This document shows, one piece after another, positions 10,200-19,007 of a DNA stretch of 64,000 nt. Every line of letters starts with the position of its first letter. Position 1 is the first letter of the stretch. The DNA comes from Arcobacter acticola (GTDB lineage Bacteria > Campylobacterota > Campylobacteria > Campylobacterales > Arcobacteraceae). The stretch is from positions 496,001-560,000 of the forward strand of contig NZ_CP042652.1 of the NCBI RefSeq assembly GCF_013177675.1, given 5' to 3'. The notes under the pieces were generated by a model. The model was not told the origin of the DNA and made no database searches. It saw only the letters and a program-made list of their open reading frames with translations. Position numbers and translations under genes: made by a program.

Positions 10200-10532
10200 T
10201 TGAAAAAATTAACAACATACTATACAAATAAAAATATACTTTTTAAAGATATAAAACAAGTACTACCAAAAGAATTAGATTCTAGAAAAAAAATAGATAT
10301 TTACGCTGCAACAAGTGTTGATTCAAATTTTCATGCAATATTTATTGTTGATTCTAAAAGTAGATTTATTAGAAAAAGTGCAAATGATTTGATGGAACTT
10401 TGTGAAAAATTAGCAAGTCATTTAGACCATAATTTTAAAAAGAAAGAACTATTGATTTCTAGCCCATTATGCTCAAAAGCAAAAGAGTATTTAAAACAAA
10501 ATAATTGGAGTGTTAGAGTTGATTTTATGTGA
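10200..10532 (+). CDS. Conserved protein of unknown function before coaX
   Basis: 110-residue soluble, lysine-rich protein starting at a TTG codon preceded by AAAGGG. I do not recognise a domain. The predicted pattern is mixed alpha/beta; there are no signal peptide or membrane segments. Its 3' end overlaps the start of coaX by 23 bases, and codons run on through coaX and hisG on the same strand, so it is the first gene of a four-gene translationally coupled run. A link to coenzyme A synthesis is possible only by position. Confidence 0.6.
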   Translation: MKKLTTYYTNKNILFKDIKQVLPKELDSRKKIDIYAATSVDSNFHAIFIVDSKSRFIRKSANDLMELCEKLASHLDHNFKKKELLISSPLCSKAKEYLKQNNWSVRVDFM

Positions 10533-11145
10533 TATTGGAAATACAACTTTTCATTTTTTAATAAATGGAAAACATAAAAAATATTTTCTTGATGAAAAGA
10601 TTCCTGTCTTTGATGATGAAGTATATTATATATCGGTAAATGAAAAAGCAAGTAAAAAATTGCTAAAAAATAATCCCACATCAAAAAACATAGAAGAAAT
10701 AATCAATTTTAAAACTTCATATAAAGGTTTAGGAATAGATAGAGCGGTTGCATGTTGTTCTTATGAAGATATTGTAATTGTAGATGCCGGAAGTGCAATT
10801 ACTGTTGATATTATGGAAAAAGGAATTCATCAAGGGGGATTTATACTTCTTGGAATTAGAAGTTTTATATCAAGTTATCCGAAAATATCAAAAAAATTGA
10901 AATTTTCTTTTGAAAAAGATATAAATTTAGATAAAATACCGCTTCAAACAAAAGATGCCATACAATATGCTATGTTAAAATCTATCATTTTACCAATCAA
11001 AGAAGTAAGTTTTAATAAAAATATTATATTTACAGGTGGTGATGGACTAGTTTTGAGTAAATATTTTGAAAATAGTGTATATAAAAAAGATTTAATATTT
11101 GAAAATATGAAAAGGATAATTGATGCTAACAATTGCATTGCCTAA
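10510..11145 (+). CDS. coaX: Type III pantothenate kinase
   Basis: First enzyme of coenzyme A synthesis, phosphorylating pantothenate; CoaX enzymes belong to the ASKHA fold. The 211-residue chain has the phosphate-loop CDIGNTTFHF at residues 7-16, GIDRAVAC near 75, VDAGSAITVD near 92 and FTGGDG near 173. It is shorter than the usual 250 residues but matches the short forms of Campylobacterota. The GTG start overlaps the preceding gene; a TTG three codons later is an alternative. Its 3' end overlaps hisG by 23 bases. Confidence 0.9.
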   Translation: MLELILCDIGNTTFHFLINGKHKKYFLDEKIPVFDDEVYYISVNEKASKKLLKNNPTSKNIEEIINFKTSYKGLGIDRAVACCSYEDIVIVDAGSAITVDIMEKGIHQGGFILLGIRSFISSYPKISKKLKFSFEKDINLDKIPLQTKDAIQYAMLKSIILPIKEVSFNKNIIFTGGDGLVLSKYFENSVYKKDLIFENMKRIIDANNCIA

Positions 11146-11731
11146 GGGAAGAATTGCTGAAGAAACTCTTGATAAATTTGAAAAAGCTTTTGGTGAAAAA
11201 TTTATTTTTGAAGACAGAAAATTAATACTAGAAAAAGCTGGATTTAGATTTTTAAATGTAAGAAATCAAGATGTACCAACTTATGTAATGCATGGAGCAG
11301 CTGATTTAGGTGTTGTTGGCCTTGATGTACTTGAAGAAAAAGAGTACGACTTAATTAAGCTTTTAGATTTACAACTTGGACGTTGTAAAGTTGCTTTTGG
11401 ATTAAGAGCAGGTGAACAATTAGACTTTAATAAAAGTAAAATTACGATTGCTACAAAACACGAAGTAATTGCAAAAAAATATTTTGAACAAAAAGCAATG
11501 GCTGTTGAAATTATTAAACTTTATGGTTCTATTGAATTAGCACCTTTAGTTGGCCTTTGTGATTGTATTGTTGATATTGTAGAAACAGGTGAAACAATGA
11601 AACAAAATGGACTTGAAGTTGGTCCTACTATTATGGAAAGTAGCGCACATTTAATTGCAAATAAAAACTCTTTTTATGCTAAAAAAGATTTAATTTTAGA
11701 CTTAAAAGAAAGAATAGAAGCACACTTATAA
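11123..11731 (+). CDS. hisG: ATP phosphoribosyltransferase, short form
   Basis: First step of histidine synthesis: ATP plus PRPP to phosphoribosyl-ATP. The 202-residue chain is the short HisG_S form, which lacks the C-terminal ACT-like regulatory domain and in known cases needs the HisZ subunit, not present in this window. Motifs seen: LTIALPKGRI at the start, DVPTYVMHGAADLGVVG, and CDCIVDIVETGETM with the PRPP-binding loop. The ATG at 11123 is favoured over the overlapping TTG at 11120 because AAAGGA is correctly placed and the family begins MLxIALPKGR. Confidence 0.94.
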   Translation: MLTIALPKGRIAEETLDKFEKAFGEKFIFEDRKLILEKAGFRFLNVRNQDVPTYVMHGAADLGVVGLDVLEEKEYDLIKLLDLQLGRCKVAFGLRAGEQLDFNKSKITIATKHEVIAKKYFEQKAMAVEIIKLYGSIELAPLVGLCDCIVDIVETGETMKQNGLEVGPTIMESSAHLIANKNSFYAKKDLILDLKERIEAHL

Positions 11732-12429
11732 TGGGCTTAGATTTATACGCAAGGGTTGAGCCTTTTTTAAGTTTCGAAGAAGAAATTTATACATTACATA
11801 AAGAATTTCTAAAATTTATTATGGTGAATGATCTTGATAATATTATTGATATTGGATGTGGTCAAGGATATTTTTTAGAAAATTTAATGGTAAATAAAAA
11901 AACTGCTTTTGGAATTGATTTAAGTGTTGAGCAAATAAAAGCTTGTGAAGAGCGAAATTTAAATGCCAAAGTTATAGATTTAGCTGATGTAAAAGAGAAA
12001 TTTGATTGTGCAACAGCTATTTTTGATGTATTAAATTATATTCCAAAAGAAGATTTAAAATCATTCATAACTCAAGTAAATATTGTTTTAAATCAAGGTG
12101 CTTATTTTATTTTTGATGTAAACTCTCTCTTTGGATTTGAAGAAGTTGCTCAAGGATGTATTACTATTGACCTTGAAGATAAATTTATATCAATAGATGC
12201 AAACTTTGAAAACAATAAACTCCAAACGGATATCACTCTTTTTACCAAAGAAAATGGCGGCCTGTTTTCTAAAGAGAGTGATTCTATAATCCAAGAATAT
12301 CACACAAAAGAGTTTTTAAGAAAACTTCTAAAAGAGTGTAATTTTGAAATTCAAGAGATAAAAAAGTTTAATTTACATACAGATGAACATGCTGATAAAT
12401 TAATCTTTATTTGTAAAAAAATAGCCTAA
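11731..12429 (+). CDS. Class I SAM-dependent methyltransferase
   Basis: 232-residue soluble protein with a Rossmann methyltransferase core: motif I IIDIGCGQGYFLEN near residue 37, the acidic end of beta-2 (FGIDLS), and FDCATAIFDVLNYI near 91. The start codon shares its first base with the hisG stop (TAATG), so it is translationally coupled. Substrate is unknown; there is no neighbouring biosynthetic pathway beyond hisG that indicates one. The next feature is about 60 bases away. Confidence 0.8.
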   Translation: MGLDLYARVEPFLSFEEEIYTLHKEFLKFIMVNDLDNIIDIGCGQGYFLENLMVNKKTAFGIDLSVEQIKACEERNLNAKVIDLADVKEKFDCATAIFDVLNYIPKEDLKSFITQVNIVLNQGAYFIFDVNSLFGFEEVAQGCITIDLEDKFISIDANFENNKLQTDITLFTKENGGLFSKESDSIIQEYHTKEFLRKLLKECNFEIQEIKKFNLHTDEHADKLIFICKKIA

Positions 12430-12488
12430 CACAAAATATTTTGAACTTTGTTGTTAGTGCAAATAATACTAACAAAAAGGTTTAAAAT

Positions 12489-13094
12489 ATGACTTATCCA
12501 CAATTTTTCAATAATATCCCAACAATAAAACTACAAGACGATTTAGCTTACCTTCTAGGCGCTTTTGAAGATGGACTAATAGAATTTTCATATTTGGATG
12601 TAGTAAAAAGTGCAGGGCATTCATGTCCTACTGTTCTTGGAGCTTATCTTATGACACTTCAAGGTTTAAAAGCCTTACATGAAAATGAAATAGCAAAACG
12701 TGGTAATATCTTAGTTGAATTTAAAGAAAAGCAAATAGATGGAGTTGCAGGCGTAATTGGAAGTGTAATTACAAATATAACGGGCTCTACAACTACAAAT
12801 GGTTTTAAAGGACTAGCAGGAAAACATGATAGAAATAATTTAATGAATTTTGAAAAAGATATAAGTGGAGCAAGTGTAAGATTTACAAGACTTGATACAC
12901 AAAAAAGTGTTGATGTTTTTTATAATGCAAGTATGATTTTACCACATCCTTCTATGAACTCTTTAATGCAAAAATGTATTCAAGGAAGTGCAACAAATGA
13001 AGAAAAAATAGAGTTTGGAAAAGTTTGGCAAAAAAGAGTTGAAGATATTTCAAATAATATCGAAGAGGTTATAAAAGTAAATATAAAAGAGTAA
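12489..13094 (+). CDS. FmdE-like metal-binding domain protein
   Basis: 201-residue soluble protein whose first half resembles the FmdE domain named after subunit E of formylmethanofuran dehydrogenase: the motif VVKSAGHSCPTVLGAYLMT around residues 38-56 corresponds to the GH-x-CP metal/cofactor site. FmdE-domain proteins in bacteria often accompany molybdenum or Fe-S enzymes but most have no known function. AAAAGG lies nine bases before the ATG. No zinc-ribbon C-terminal domain is evident. Followed by a perfect palindromic terminator that includes its stop codon. Confidence 0.65.
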   Translation: MTYPQFFNNIPTIKLQDDLAYLLGAFEDGLIEFSYLDVVKSAGHSCPTVLGAYLMTLQGLKALHENEIAKRGNILVEFKEKQIDGVAGVIGSVITNITGSTTTNGFKGLAGKHDRNNLMNFEKDISGASVRFTRLDTQKSVDVFYNASMILPHPSMNSLMQKCIQGSATNEEKIEFGKVWQKRVEDISNNIEEVIKVNIKE

Positions 13095-13110
13095 AACTCT
13101 TTTATATTTT
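13081..13110. terminator. Bidirectional terminator between the FmdE-like gene and trpS
   Basis: Twelve-base perfect stem (ATATAAAAGAGT with ACTCTTTTATAT) around a three-base A loop, ending in T residues. The stop codon of the FmdE-like gene lies in the loop region. It sits between two convergent genes and can serve both strands, though the minus-strand T run is weaker. Confidence 0.7.
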
Positions 13111-13127
13111 AACTTTTACATTTTAAT

Positions 13128-14090
13128 TTAAATTAACCCCACAGCATCTCTAATAATTTCCATTTTAGCAGCTGCAATTTTTTTAGCTTTACTAGCTCCA
13201 AAAGCTAAAATATCTTTTACTTCTTTTGGATTATTTAAAAGATGTTCTCTTTTTTGAGCATATGGCTCAAAGTGTTCATTGATTTTATCTAATAGTGTCA
13301 TTTTAAAATGACCATAACCTTCACCTGGCGTTGCATATCTTTGTCTTAAAGATGCTAATTCGTCTTCTTTCATAAATAGCTTAGATAAAGTATAGATATT
13401 ACAGTTTTCCCACTCTTTTGCTTCATTTAATTCTTTTGAGTCAGTTACTATCCCCATAACTTGTTTTTTTATTGTTTTTGCTGGACCAAACATATCAATT
13501 GTATTGTTATAAGATTTTGACATTTTAGCTCCATCAGTTCCTGGAACTGTTGCAACATTCTCATCTACTTTTGATTCAGGTAATACTAAAATATCTCCAT
13601 AAGTATGATTAAAACTTGTTGCAATATCTCTTGTCATTTCAACGTGTTGAATTTGATCTTTTCCAACTGGAACTATATTTGAATCAAATAATAAAATATC
13701 AGCAGCCATTAAAACAGGATATGAAAATAGCCCATGATTTGCTTGAATTCCTCTTGTTGTTTTATCTTTGTAAGAGTGGGCTCTTTCTAAAAGTCCCATA
13801 GAAGTATGATTTGATAAAAGCCAGTAAAGCTCTAAAACTTCTTTTACATCATGTTGTACCCAAAAAGTTGATTTTTCTGGATCCATTCCAAGTGCTAAAA
13901 AATTCACGGCTGCTTCAAAGATGTTTCTTTCTAAAAACTCTTTATCTTTTACTGAAGTTAATGCATGATAAGAAGCAATAAATGCAAATAACTCTCCATC
14001 ATTTTGAGATTCAACCATTTTTTTAATCATTCCAAAATAGTTTCCTATATGAATTGTTCCTGATGGTTGAATACCTGATAAAATTCTCAA
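13128..14090 (-). CDS. trpS: Tryptophan--tRNA ligase
   Basis: Class I aminoacyl-tRNA synthetase charging tRNA-Trp in the cytoplasm. The 320-residue chain has the HIGH-type signature HIGN at residues 14-17 (PSGTIHIGNYFG) and KMSKS at 189-193, plus the family stretch DILLFDSNIVPVGKDQIQH. The start is a TTG with AAGGAA about six bases upstream; no ATG, GTG or other start fits the family N-terminus MRILSGIQPSG. Monocistronic. Confidence 0.96.
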   Translation of the reverse strand: MRILSGIQPSGTIHIGNYFGMIKKMVESQNDGELFAFIASYHALTSVKDKEFLERNIFEAAVNFLALGMDPEKSTFWVQHDVKEVLELYWLLSNHTSMGLLERAHSYKDKTTRGIQANHGLFSYPVLMAADILLFDSNIVPVGKDQIQHVEMTRDIATSFNHTYGDILVLPESKVDENVATVPGTDGAKMSKSYNNTIDMFGPAKTIKKQVMGIVTDSKELNEAKEWENCNIYTLSKLFMKEDELASLRQRYATPGEGYGHFKMTLLDKINEHFEPYAQKREHLLNNPKEVKDILAFGASKAKKIAAAKMEIIRDAVGLI

Positions 14091-14138
14091 ATCAAATTCC
14101 TTATAATTTTTGGTTTATTATATCTAAAGTAGCTAAAA

Positions 14139-15422
14139 TTAATTAGAAGCTAATTTCATATTTATCTTTGAAATTATTAACTCTAAATGCATTATTAAAT
14201 CATAATATTCACCCATATAAGAAAGTGGAACTTTTGTTTCTGCTTTTATCTCTTTTTTTAATGCGATAATTTTTTCTAAATATTTTTTTAACTCTTCATT
14301 TTTAGCATCTTCTGCTTCTAAATCAATTTTATGTATTTCTTCATACCATTTATAGATTTTTGATCTAATACTCCATCTATAAAGTGGGAAAAATCCTTTT
14401 GATAAAGGAATCATCAAAGTAATAAGTGGAATTAATAAAATCTTTAATCTATCAATATTTGAAGCAATCCAGTATGGAAATATTTTCTCAAGCCAAGTAT
14501 CACCATAAGTGAAATACCTTTGTGCATCTTCATTTATCTCAATAGTCAAGTTATCAATATTTGGGAACTGATTTTGTGTTTCAAATAAGCCTTTTTTATT
14601 ATGAATTCTTTTTATTTCTTTTAAAATAAGTCTAGTTAATTCATCTGAAAAATCATCTCTTACAATAAGATTTGCAGTTGTAGAAAGAAGATTTATATCT
14701 TGGCTTGGAAGATTTTTATATAAATCAATTGTTCCTTCATAAATTGGAGTAGCTTCTAAAAAAGAGTATTTTCTACTATAAGCTTTTGCTCTTTTAAAAC
14801 TAAACAGACTTATATCTGGATTTTCTAACAACTCTTTTATAACATTTGAATTTGGAGAACTAACTATAAACATAGCATCAATTTCGCCTTTTATTAGTAA
14901 ATCTTTTGCTTCTTGTGTTGAATTATAAAGAAGTTGTGAATTTTTTTTATTTATTCCGTTGTCATTTAATATTTTTAAAGCTAAATCTTCTGTTCCACTT
15001 TTTTCTTTTCCAATTGATATTTTTTTTGAAATTAATTGAATAAGATAATCCATTTTGTATGTATCATTTTTATAAAATATCCATAAAGGTTCATAATATA
15101 TTGAAGCAATAGCTTTTATATGTGTTTGTTCTTTTAACTCATCGATTCCATTTTGAATAAAAGCTATATCAGCTTTTTTATCATTTAGAAGTTGAATATT
15201 CTCCATAGAACCATTTGATGTAAGAATATTTACTTTAACTTTTTGTTTTTCTAATATCTCTTTATATTTAAGTGCAGTTTGATAGTATTCTCCATCAATT
15301 GAACCTGTAGCAATTGTGATTTCTTTTTTTGAACTGGGTTCTATAAACTTTGAAGTTAAATAAAAAGATGCAATAACTAAAAGCAAAATAGGAATTGATA
15401 CAGTAAAAAAATTATATTTCAT
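14139..15422 (-). CDS. TAXI-family solute-binding protein, membrane-anchored at both ends
   Basis: 427 residues: an N-terminal membrane anchor (residues 7-24), a TAXI/NMT1-like periplasmic binding domain (about 33-315, starting EITIATGSIDGEYYQTA), a second membrane helix near 325-345, and a charged, coiled-coil-like C-terminal tail of about 75 residues. TAXI proteins normally feed TRAP transporters, but no TRAP permease gene lies nearby, so this one may instead be a sensor or an unusual tethered receptor. Single-gene unit between trpS and the divergent CDF gene. Confidence 0.75.
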   Translation of the reverse strand: MKYNFFTVSIPILLLVIASFYLTSKFIEPSSKKEITIATGSIDGEYYQTALKYKEILEKQKVKVNILTSNGSMENIQLLNDKKADIAFIQNGIDELKEQTHIKAIASIYYEPLWIFYKNDTYKMDYLIQLISKKISIGKEKSGTEDLALKILNDNGINKKNSQLLYNSTQEAKDLLIKGEIDAMFIVSSPNSNVIKELLENPDISLFSFKRAKAYSRKYSFLEATPIYEGTIDLYKNLPSQDINLLSTTANLIVRDDFSDELTRLILKEIKRIHNKKGLFETQNQFPNIDNLTIEINEDAQRYFTYGDTWLEKIFPYWIASNIDRLKILLIPLITLMIPLSKGFFPLYRWSIRSKIYKWYEEIHKIDLEAEDAKNEELKKYLEKIIALKKEIKAETKVPLSYMGEYYDLIMHLELIISKINMKLASN

Positions 15423-15568
15423 AGGAACTCTTTAATAATTTGAATTTTTATCTCTTTTACTTTAGTTAAATATTTATTAGATATTACTAAAATATAAGGG
15501 AATAGATTATGTAAACATTAAGTATTAGTAATATAATATGGGAAAAATCGAATAAAACGGAAAATAAA

Positions 15569-16558
15569 ATGTACAACTGTAAATTTGGATTAAATGAGCA
15601 TAAACCTCATTTAGAAAATAAACATTCACATGATTGTTCTCATTCTCATCATAAACATGACAATCTTACACATACACATGAACATCATCACGAGCATGAT
15701 CATGGACATTCTCATGATCATAGAGGAACTGATAAAAAATTACTAAAAATTGCACTTGTAATAACTATTATAACAATGCTAGCAGAATTTATTGCAGGTT
15801 TTATATCAAACTCTTTAGCATTAGTTTCAGATGCAATTCATATGTTTACACACTCATTTGCCCTTTTAATCTCTTTAATAGCAATAATAATTGCAAGTAA
15901 AAAAGCGCCTTTGAGTAAAACGTTTGGATTTTATAGGGCTGAGGTTTTAGCTGCATTTATAAATGGAATTACTATTGTTCTATCAATAGTTTGGATTTTG
16001 TATGAAGCAATACATAGATTTCTGAACCCAGGTGTAATAGATATAAAAATAGCAATGATAGTGGCAATTATAGGTTTAGTTGTAAATATTATTACAGGTG
16101 TTATATTAATGCAAGGTGATAAACATAATGTAAATTTAAAATCTGCATTTGTACATATGTTAAGTGATGCTTTATCATCTGTGGCTATTATTATAGGCTA
16201 TATTATAATTTATTTTACTTCATGGTATTTTATTGATATTATTTTAGCAATAATTGTAGCGATAGTTATTGGAAAATGGGCCTTGGATATACTTAAAAGT
16301 TCCACTAATACTTTGATGGAAAGTTCACCTATTGATATACAAGAGGTTCAACAATTTATTGAAAAAAATGAAAATGTTATTGAACTTCATGATATACATA
16401 TTTGGGAGATTACTCAAGATATGTATAATATGACAGCCCATGTGAAAATAGATAAAAAATCATTAGATAAATATGAAGAACTTTTACATGAAATAAATCA
16501 TGGCTTGAAAGAAAAGTATAAAATTGTTCATACAACATTCCAATTTGAATGGGAATAA
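15569..16558 (+). CDS. Cation diffusion facilitator (zinc-type) exporter
   Basis: 329-residue CDF transporter exporting Zn(II) or related metals from the cytoplasm in exchange for protons. It begins with a His-rich stretch (residues about 10-55, many HxH and HDH units), followed by six membrane helices and a C-terminal ferredoxin-like domain (HDIHIWEI near 275). The helix-5 site HMLSD is canonical (HxxxD), but the helix-2 site reads SDAIHMFTHS, where the usual final Asp is His; this may alter metal choice. The His-rich segment favours zinc. Own promoter in the 145-base gap upstream; no terminator recognised. Confidence 0.88.
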   Translation: MYNCKFGLNEHKPHLENKHSHDCSHSHHKHDNLTHTHEHHHEHDHGHSHDHRGTDKKLLKIALVITIITMLAEFIAGFISNSLALVSDAIHMFTHSFALLISLIAIIIASKKAPLSKTFGFYRAEVLAAFINGITIVLSIVWILYEAIHRFLNPGVIDIKIAMIVAIIGLVVNIITGVILMQGDKHNVNLKSAFVHMLSDALSSVAIIIGYIIIYFTSWYFIDIILAIIVAIVIGKWALDILKSSTNTLMESSPIDIQEVQQFIEKNENVIELHDIHIWEITQDMYNMTAHVKIDKKSLDKYEELLHEINHGLKEKYKIVHTTFQFEWE

Positions 16559-16622
16559 ACTTTATTAAAAGAAAGTTTTATTTCTTTATGATACAATTGC
16601 GAAAATTTAATAAAGGATAATA

Positions 16623-16829
16623 ATGGCAGCTATAATAGTTGAAAGAGCATGTGGATGCTTTAGAAATTCAGATTTCCAACAAGAAACACAATGTGAAACT
16701 GTAGACGAAGCATTAGCAAAAGCGGATGAAATGTGTATAATAATGAATGAAGATTTTTGTCACAAACATAAATTCAAAACTGAATATGTTGATGGAAATG
16801 TAATGATTAAAATGGTAATGAACGGATAA
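16623..16829 (+). CDS. Small conserved protein of unknown function
   Basis: 68-residue soluble protein with four cysteines (ACGC near residue 9-12, TQCE near 23, EMC near 37, FCHKH near 46) and a strong ribosome site AAAGGATAATA before the ATG. The cysteine/histidine content suggests metal binding or redox activity, but I recognise no family. It stands alone between the CDF exporter and serS with short gaps on both sides. Confidence 0.65.
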   Translation: MAAIIVERACGCFRNSDFQQETQCETVDEALAKADEMCIIMNEDFCHKHKFKTEYVDGNVMIKMVMNG

Positions 16830-16904
16830 ATTTAGAATATCATCTAATCTCTTTGTAGAATTTTTTAGTTATAATTCAAAAAAATATAATTACAAAGAGC
16901 AAAG

Positions 16905-18143
16905 ATGATAGATATTAAACTACTACAAAAAGACTTCGAGTATGTTGTAAATGCCTTACAAAGAAAAGGTGTAGACAACGAGCTTTTAAATAACCTAAAA
17001 ACACTTGCATCTAATACAAAAGAAAAACGACAAGAGATGGAAGACGTTACAGCTGAGCAAAACTTACTTTCAAAAGAGTTTGGAAGATATAAAAAAGAGA
17101 AGCTAGATGTTGCTCCACTTCAAGAAAATATAAACAATCTAAAAAATAAAAAACAAGAGTTAGAAGAACAAGTACGAGTTTTAGAAGATGAATTAACTTC
17201 TATTATTTTAGGTGTTCCAAATATGCCTGATGAGTCTGTTCCAAGTGGTGCGGATGAAAATGAAAATATTATTTTAGAAGTAGTTGGCGCAAAACCAACT
17301 TTTTCTTTTGAGCCAAAAGAGCATTGGGATTTAAATAATGGTTGGATTGACTTTGAAAGAGGTGTAAAAATTGCAAAATCTAGATTTGCAGCATTAAGAG
17401 GTGATGGAGCAAGACTAGAACGTGCTTTAATTAACTATATGCTTGATTTTAATCGTGAGCGAGGTTTCCAAGAGTGGTATGTTCCATTTATGGCAAACTC
17501 AAATACTCTTCAAGGAACAGGGCAACTTCCAAAATTTGCTGATGATTTATTTAAAATTGAAGGTGAAGATTTATATTTAATCCCAACTGCTGAGGTTTCT
17601 TTAACTAACTTATTTAATGATGAGATTTTAGAAATTGAAGAACTTCCAATGTTACTTACTTCTTATACTCCTTGTTTTAGAAAAGAAGCAGGAAGTGCAG
17701 GGCGAGATACAAGAGGATTAATTAGGCAACATCAATTTGATAAAGTAGAAATGGTAGCAATCACATCACAAGAACAATCAAATGAAGTATTTGAAAAAAT
17801 GGTAGCATGCGCAAGTGATTTATTAACATCATTAGGACTTCCTCACCAAAAAATGCAATTATGTACAGGCGATTTAGGATTTAGTGCTGCTACAACTATC
17901 GACTTAGAAGTTTGGTTACCTGGACAAAATAAATATAGAGAAATTTCATCAATTTCAAATACAAGAGATTTCCAATCAAGACGTGCAAAAATCAGATATA
18001 AAGAGGGTAAGAAAAATATCTTAGCTCACACTTTAAATGGTTCATCACTAGCAGTTGGAAGAACATTAGTAGCTATTATGGAAAATTATCAAAACGAAGA
18101 TGGAAGTGTTAGAATTCCAGAAGTACTTAAAAAATATATGTAA
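16905..18143 (+). CDS. serS: Serine--tRNA ligase
   Basis: Class II aminoacyl-tRNA synthetase charging tRNA-Ser and tRNA-Sec. The 412 residues begin with the tRNA-binding helical arm (antiparallel coiled coil, about 28-105), followed by the catalytic core: [10 protein letters not shown], motif 2 [20 protein letters not shown] and motif 3 near the C-terminus ([20 protein letters not shown] is family-typical). AAAGAG precedes the ATG. A strong terminator follows. Confidence 0.97.
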   Translation: MIDIKLLQKDFEYVVNALQRKGVDNELLNNLKTLASNTKEKRQEMEDVTAEQNLLSKEFGRYKKEKLDVAPLQENINNLKNKKQELEEQVRVLEDELTSIILGVPNMPDESVPSGADENENIILEVVGAKPTFSFEPKEHWDLNNGWIDFERGVKIAKSRFAALRGDGARLERALINYMLDFNRERGFQEWYVPFMANSNTLQGTGQLPKFADDLFKIEGEDLYLIPTAEVSLTNLFNDEILEIEELPMLLTSYTPCFRKEAGSAGRDTRGLIRQHQFDKVEMVAITSQEQSNEVFEKMVACASDLLTSLGLPHQKMQLCTGDLGFSAATTIDLEVWLPGQNKYREISSISNTRDFQSRRAKIRYKEGKKNILAHTLNGSSLAVGRTLVAIMENYQNEDGSVRIPEVLKKYM

Positions 18144-18164
18144 ATTAATTTTTACATATAAAGC

Positions 18165-18203
18165 AAAAAGGGAAAAGTTATTAAAACTTTTCCCTTTTTT
18201 TAT
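18165..18203 (+). terminator. Rho-independent terminator after serS
   Basis: Fifteen-base-pair perfect stem (18165-18179 with 18185-18199, core AGGGAAAAGTT) with a five-base loop, running into a T tract. It begins 22 bases after the serS stop. Confidence 0.92.
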
Positions 18204-18466
18204 TTTTATTCTGAATTTTCATAAAATAATAAATTGTATAAAAATAAAATCCAAAATATTTTGTTTTTATCTAAATTGAAAAAGAAGTTCTATCTTAAAA
18301 AAAATCGTCACAAGTGCTATAATTTTTAACTAAGGAGAGAGTAAGTAGACAAAACTTCTTATCTGATGAAAGTATACACACTTGAAACTTAAAGAATGCT
18401 ATTTTAATGCTACGTTTCTAAAGAAATATTTAAATTTGTGAATTAATATTCATCTTTGATAATAAC
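18204..18466. other. Gene-free stretch with a possible small-RNA promoter
   Basis: No open reading frame of useful size is present on either strand. The plus strand contains an extended -10 element TGCTATAAT (TATAAT at 18318-18323), so a transcript starting near 18330 is plausible. Downstream are AAGGAGAG without a start codon behind it, an eight-residue open frame at 18365, a direct repeat AATGCTA, and CTGATGA followed after a short stem by GAAAC. A short RNA is possible but not shown. Confidence 0.35.
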
Positions 18467-18835
18467 TTATTTGATAAAAACCTTTGTGTCATATAATTTA
18501 TTATTAATTCTTACTTCAAAATAACCCTTTTCAACAGTATAATGTTTAAAAGTTATTTCTTCTGCTATTTTTATTTTATGTTTATTATAAACAAAAATAG
18601 ATTTTTCAAAGTGACCTAATGAATTTCCTATTTTTACTTGGACTCTTGCATGTGGGATATTCCCAAAAACTACGATTCTTGAATAGCAAATATTATTGTA
18701 ATCCTTGTTTGTTATTCTTTTATGTTGAATATTTTCACCCTCTCCTTTTTCATCAAAAATTCCAATGGCATAAGCTTTAATATCAGAAGCATTTAAAAAA
18801 AGGTTTATAAATAAAATGAGTGTTAATATTTTCAT
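18467..18835 (-). CDS. Small secreted protein of unknown function
   Basis: 122-residue protein with a signal peptide-like N-terminus (hydrophobic residues 3-16, ending near LNASDIKAYA) and a mature domain rich in beta-strand-forming residues. Two cysteine codons are hard to find except in NNICYSR. I do not recognise the family. The ribosome site is weak. It lies alone between the serS terminator and the FNR-type promoter at 18937, transcribed away from it. Confidence 0.5.
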   Translation of the reverse strand: MKILTLILFINLFLNASDIKAYAIGIFDEKGEGENIQHKRITNKDYNNICYSRIVVFGNIPHARVQVKIGNSLGHFEKSIFVYNKHKIKIAEEITFKHYTVEKGYFEVRINNKLYDTKVFIK

Positions 18836-18936
18836 AGGATTATTTTACAATTTATTTGTGAAGAGTTTGTATAAATTGTATATAATTTATAAGAAGCTTA
18901 AGTTAAATAAATATTTTCATATTAATTCTGAATATA

Positions 18937-18950
18937 TTGATAGTTATCAA
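18937..18950 (+). promoter_or_regulatory. FNR-type box of the DUF2249/oxidase-like/DUF59 operon
   Basis: Perfect palindrome TTGAT-AGTT-ATCAA, the consensus FNR/DNR site. Its centre (18943.5) is exactly 41.5 bases before the start predicted by the -10 hexamer TATCAT at 18973-18978 (start near 18985), i.e. the class II activator position. The first gene begins at 19008. Confidence 0.75.
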
Positions 18951-19007
18951 TGAATTAATTATTTTAATGGGTTATCATTCTTGTAATTTATATTATAAGG
19001 ATAGAAA

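Noticed and set aside
18363-18418. Full hammerhead ribozyme
   Set aside because: Core elements CTGATGA and GAAAC with a four-base stem II exist, but no stem I and only isolated pairs for stem III could be formed, so the match is probably fortuitous.
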